A DNA stretch of 7,487 nt, taken from Candidatus Poribacteria bacterium. GTDB taxonomy: Bacteria > Poribacteria > WGA-4E > B28-G17. Under the pieces are notes generated by a model, which did not search any database, was not told where the DNA came from, and saw only the letters and a program-made list of their open reading frames with translations. Positions 4,660 to 7,487 of this stretch are shown piece after piece (the first letter of the stretch is position 1; each line of letters begins with the position of its first letter). A program made the translations under genes and the position numbers. The stretch spans positions 1-7,487 of the forward strand of contig QNBQ01000061.1 of assembly GCA_003645735.1 (NCBI GenBank). The letters are read 5' to 3'.

Positions 4660-6942
4660 TCACCATTTGTCCACGAACGGACGGTATTTAGTTTTATCCT
4701 CGAGAAATCCCGCTATGGAATTGGCCTGATGCCTTATAATATCTCCGAGCACCATTTTCCTCCCCCTGAAGCTCACCCTAGAGCTTAACCTGGCCATCAC
4801 CCCCTCAACTAACATCTGTTTTGTCTCCTCGCTCAGAACGGCGCCTTTCATCTCAAGCTTTCGCCTCTTGCGGATCATACCTATTACGACTCTGTCCACC
4901 ACAGGCTGTCTGAACTCCTCGACTAAATCGAAAACCAACGTCGGCTTGCCTATACGTTCCTTGTGGAGAAAGCTGATATTCGGGTTCAGACCTGCCAATA
5001 TGATCGCTTGATAGACCTGGGAGTAAAGTATACCGTAGCCATAGTTCAGGAGGGAGTTGACCAGATCCGTCGCCCCCCTCCTCTCCCTCCCCTCAAAATA
5101 GACATCGTTGATCAGCAAAAGCTTTATAAGCCCCCAATATAGGGAGGCAGCCTCGCCCTCTATCGCGAACAGCTGGGAACGAACGGAGTCTAAGTCGTTT
5201 CCCTGAGCTATCTCCCTCAGCTTTTTAAGGAGACCTCTCATCCTCTCAACGCATTCCTCGCATCTATCATAAAACGCGAACTCCTTTCTCCTCTTATATT
5301 TCCTGTAATACTTGATCAGATTGATTTGGTTCCTTATTTTCCCCTCGGCGAAGCATCTGGCCAGGTGAACGCCTTTGCCGTTTGTGAAAGCCGCCGCTTG
5401 AGCCGATGTTAACCTGTAAAGAGGAGCCTTGGGGGGGAGAATTTGAGCGTATGGCCTGCCATAGCGGTCGAGGAAGGAGATCGATATGCCCTCCGCTGAA
5501 CAATGCCTTATCAGGTCGCTGGAGATGGAGACGCCGTTTGAAGTTATGATGATATTTCTCAGCCTGAAAAGCGGGATCTCCTTCACCTTCCTCCTCCCCT
5601 CCCTGACCACAACCCTCCGGCTGGTCTTCCCTATAAAGGAGCCAGGCCTCGATACGATCAGATCCCGCTCGCCCGAAAGCTTCTTTTCATACCTCCTCCT
5701 CTGAATGGCCACCCCTTCCTCGACCGAAGAGACAGGCTTTCTTGCCCTGCTTGGTTTCAGCTTCGGCTGTCTGAGAGCGGCCATTATCAACGATATCAGG
5801 TTGTCCCTCTCCCTGGGCGTCCTAAGGGAGAAGAACTCCAACCTCCTCAGCTCATCCCTTACTTCCCTTTCCTTCAGATCCTCCCTCCTCCTGAGGAAGA
5901 GCCTTAGCTCCTGTATGAGGAAATTGTCCAAAAATTCGAACTGATCCTCCACATCCCCTATACTGTAGTAGTTGCGCCATCCAACTATGGACTCGTTCAG
6001 CTTGCCGACCACATCCCCTAAGCTCGACTCCCCTTTCAGCATCTCCCTTATTTTACCCTTTATCTTCTCGATCTTCTCAGGCGAGATAGTCTTTCTATTT
6101 CCCTTGAAAAGGAAGCCCAAGAAGATGAACCCTTCATTGACGTTCCTCACCGATAGCGAGTTGGGCTCTAATCTCAACATGAGATGGTCTTTGAGGAATC
6201 TCCCCGCCTCGCGGAGGGCCTGCGAGGCCTTCTCCTTCGTCTCCTCGAGAAATATGAAATCGTCGGCATACCTGATAAGGTTAAACCCCCTCTCCGTCAT
6301 CTCGACATCGAATGGGTGGAGGTAGATATTGGACAGCAGAGGCGATATAACCCCTCCTTGGGATATCCCCTGTTCTACATCTATCCATCTGCCCTTGTAG
6401 ACCACCCCCATCCTCAGCCACATCCCTATAAGCCTCAGGATCTCCTCCTCCCAGATCTTCCTGGACACCAGCTCGATCAAAAGGGAGTGGTTTATGGAGT
6501 CGAAGAAATCATCGATATCCGCGGTAGCAGCCCACCTCCGCCCGTGTCTCAAGTGATACTCCACCCTTCCGATCGCCCTCCGAGGGCCTTTCCCCGGCCT
6601 ATAGGCGTAGCTCACATCTAAGAACTCCCTGTTGAAGAGGGGTTCTATGACGCTTCTAACCGCCTCTTGGACGATCTTGTCCCTGACGGTCGGCAGGGAT
6701 AACGCCCTCCTCTCGCCGGGGTTCGATTTAGGGATGTATATTCTCTTGGCCGGCTCAGGGATATACGTCCCCTCCCTCAAGCTCCGGCTTATATCGCTGA
6801 GGTTCTTGTCCAGGTTCCGCTCGAACTGTTCAACCGTCACCTCGTCAATTCCCCCCGCGGCTCCTTTCCTTTTGACCCTCTGCCAGGCCTGCCACAGGGT
6901 TTTCATATCACATATCTTCGGAAACAGCTTTCCCCTCCTCAT
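4660..6942 (-). CDS. cas1: Reverse transcriptase-Cas1 fusion protein
   Basis: A 760-aa fusion of a group II intron-like reverse transcriptase to the Cas1 integrase. Characterised relatives work with Cas2 to integrate RNA or DNA into the array and copy the RNA into DNA. RT part, residues ~1-330: GGID at 30-33, catalytic Asp142 in ATADIDDFFDSI, QGGVISPLLSNIYL at 195-208, YADD at 225-228 (Asp227, Asp228), and a maturase-like GWRNYY at 321-326. A linker of about 100 residues follows. Cas1 part, ~430-760: Glu595 in AIEGEAASLYW, His660 in FLHKERIG, and Asp672 with Glu675 in FDLVEEFRQP, the expected metal ligands. All active-site residues of both halves are present, with no frameshift. There is no N-terminal Cas6 domain of the kind some relatives carry. 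ATG 6942 is 1 nt after the upstream stop. An AGGAGGGG lies just inside the gene, so a slightly later start (for example CTG 6927 or ATG 6906) is possible. Confidence 0.96.
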   Translation of the reverse strand: MRRGKLFPKICDMKTLWQAWQRVKRKGAAGGIDEVTVEQFERNLDKNLSDISRSLREGTYIPEPAKRIYIPKSNPGERRALSLPTVRDKIVQEAVRSVIEPLFNREFLDVSYAYRPGKGPRRAIGRVEYHLRHGRRWAATADIDDFFDSINHSLLIELVSRKIWEEEILRLIGMWLRMGVVYKGRWIDVEQGISQGGVISPLLSNIYLHPFDVEMTERGFNLIRYADDFIFLEETKEKASQALREAGRFLKDHLMLRLEPNSLSVRNVNEGFIFLGFLFKGNRKTISPEKIEKIKGKIREMLKGESSLGDVVGKLNESIVGWRNYYSIGDVEDQFEFLDNFLIQELRLFLRRREDLKEREVRDELRRLEFFSLRTPRERDNLISLIMAALRQPKLKPSRARKPVSSVEEGVAIQRRRYEKKLSGERDLIVSRPGSFIGKTSRRVVVREGRRKVKEIPLFRLRNIIITSNGVSISSDLIRHCSAEGISISFLDRYGRPYAQILPPKAPLYRLTSAQAAAFTNGKGVHLARCFAEGKIRNQINLIKYYRKYKRRKEFAFYDRCEECVERMRGLLKKLREIAQGNDLDSVRSQLFAIEGEAASLYWGLIKLLLINDVYFEGRERRGATDLVNSLLNYGYGILYSQVYQAIILAGLNPNISFLHKERIGKPTLVFDLVEEFRQPVVDRVVIGMIRKRRKLEMKGAVLSEETKQMLVEGVMARLSSRVSFRGRKMVLGDIIRHQANSIAGFLEDKTKYRPFVDKW

Positions 6943-6943
6943 C

Positions 6944-7487
6944 TCAGACGATCACCCTGATCCGAGGAAATGATGCCTTGCCCAGCAGCTCAGATATGTT
7001 CGGGACGAATTTCTCGGCCAAGCTTAAAATCTGGTCTCTGAGCTCGCGATAAACCTCCCCGCCCACCGGAGAGGTTCCGTGGGCCAAAATCGATCTGTTT
7101 CGCCTGGAGAGGAGATCTTGTAACCTTTTATTTTCGATGTATCCGCTGGCTCTATCATCTCCCTTGGCCTTCAGCAGCTTGAACCCGCGGTCTAACCCCA
7201 CGGCCACGACCTTCCCCTCCCGTTCGAGCTCCGGGAACAGCCCCTTAATATCTTGCGGGATGTCATCCGGTCTCAGCTTTGACGTGTCCACCCCATAGGA
7301 GGCCAGCCCGATCTGGGCGATCATCTCGCAAGCCCGATATAATCTGGCGACGGCGTCCTCATATCTTCCCTCACCAGCCCTCCTCTCAGCGTTTGCTATC
7401 AAATCGGCCAACAGCTCCGGGGGAAACCTATATTCCAAGAGAAGCTTCGGATCCACCTCTTCCCCTCTGTTCCTCGCCCTTTCCAGC
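6944..7487 (-). CDS. Csm6/Cas02710-family CRISPR nuclease, C-terminal HEPN part (5' partial)
   Basis: 180 residues are visible and the frame stays open to the window edge, so the N-terminus, where a CARF ligand-binding domain would be expected, is missing. The segment resembles the C-terminal half of the TIGR02710/PF09670 family: an ANAERRAGEGRYEDAVARLY helix pair, then ACEMIAQIGLASYGVD, and near the end a HEPN-type catalytic motif in RRNRSILAHG (Arg129 and His136 from the first visible codon). HEPN enzymes of this kind are metal-independent RNases. With a CARF domain they are switched on by cyclic oligoadenylates made by Cas10 in type III systems. A GTG at 7456 preceded by GAGGGG could act as a start, but the helical sequence before it (LERARNRGEE) fits an internal position. 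The stop is 1 nt from the RT-cas1 start, suggesting translational coupling. Recognition is by eye; the CARF half is inferred. Confidence 0.82.
   Translation of the reverse strand, partial: LERARNRGEEVDPKLLLEYRFPPELLADLIANAERRAGEGRYEDAVARLYRACEMIAQIGLASYGVDTSKLRPDDIPQDIKGLFPELEREGKVVAVGLDRGFKLLKAKGDDRASGYIENKRLQDLLSRRNRSILAHGTSPVGGEVYRELRDQILSLAEKFVPNISELLGKASFPRIRVIV

Noticed and set aside
4660..6942. Group II intron rather than RT-Cas1
   Set aside because: The RT part is maturase-like, but it continues in frame into a complete Cas1 domain followed by cas2 and an array, and I saw no intron RNA structure around it.
5486..6973. Multiple plus-strand frames across RT-cas1
   Set aside because: Antisense shadows of a clearly recognisable fusion protein with intact catalytic motifs.

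Overview
The window reads as bacterial, probably from a thermophilic and largely uncultured lineage. The bacterial signs are a lipoprotein signal peptide on one gene, strong GGAGG-type ribosome binding sites, and a cas1-cas2 adaptation module. The thermophile guess rests on heavy use of AGG, AGA and ATA codons and on charged, Lys/Glu/Arg-rich proteins. No species can be named from the sequence alone.

Almost everything is on the minus strand and forms one CRISPR-Cas locus, listed here in the direction of transcription (high to low coordinates). First is the C-terminal part of a Csm6/Cas02710-type HEPN nuclease (6944-7487, cut by the window edge). One base later comes a reverse transcriptase-Cas1 fusion (4660-6942), then cas2 (4398-4652). 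A 404-bp leader-like region (3994-4397) follows, rich in TTCGAA-centred palindromes. Next is a CRISPR array of seven perfect 37-bp repeats, one degenerate terminal repeat and seven spacers (3431-3993). Nine bases after the array is cmr1 (2568-3422), a type III-B effector subunit. After it come a possible 24-codon ORF (2475-2549), an unrecognised 245-aa protein (1710-2447) and an unrecognised lipoprotein (769-1713, start likely 1707). The repeat ends in ATTGAAAC on the minus strand, so crRNAs are read from that strand, with the leader beside cas2 and the degenerate end beside cmr1.

On the plus strand at the left edge is the C-terminal part of a tyrosine recombinase with a zinc-ribbon tail (1-819). 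It converges on the lipoprotein gene and overlaps it by 51 bp.

Taken together this is a type III-associated adaptation locus able in principle to acquire spacers from RNA through RT-Cas1. It is paired with a putative cyclic-oligoadenylate-activated RNase and with one effector subunit. Cas10/Cmr2, Cmr3-6 and Cas6 are not in the window, so interference and crRNA processing must be encoded elsewhere. The least explained parts are the palindrome-rich leader, the overlap between the array's terminal repeat and the cmr1 translation signals, and the unknown genes downstream of cmr1. Family assignments come from motif recognition by eye; no database search was run.
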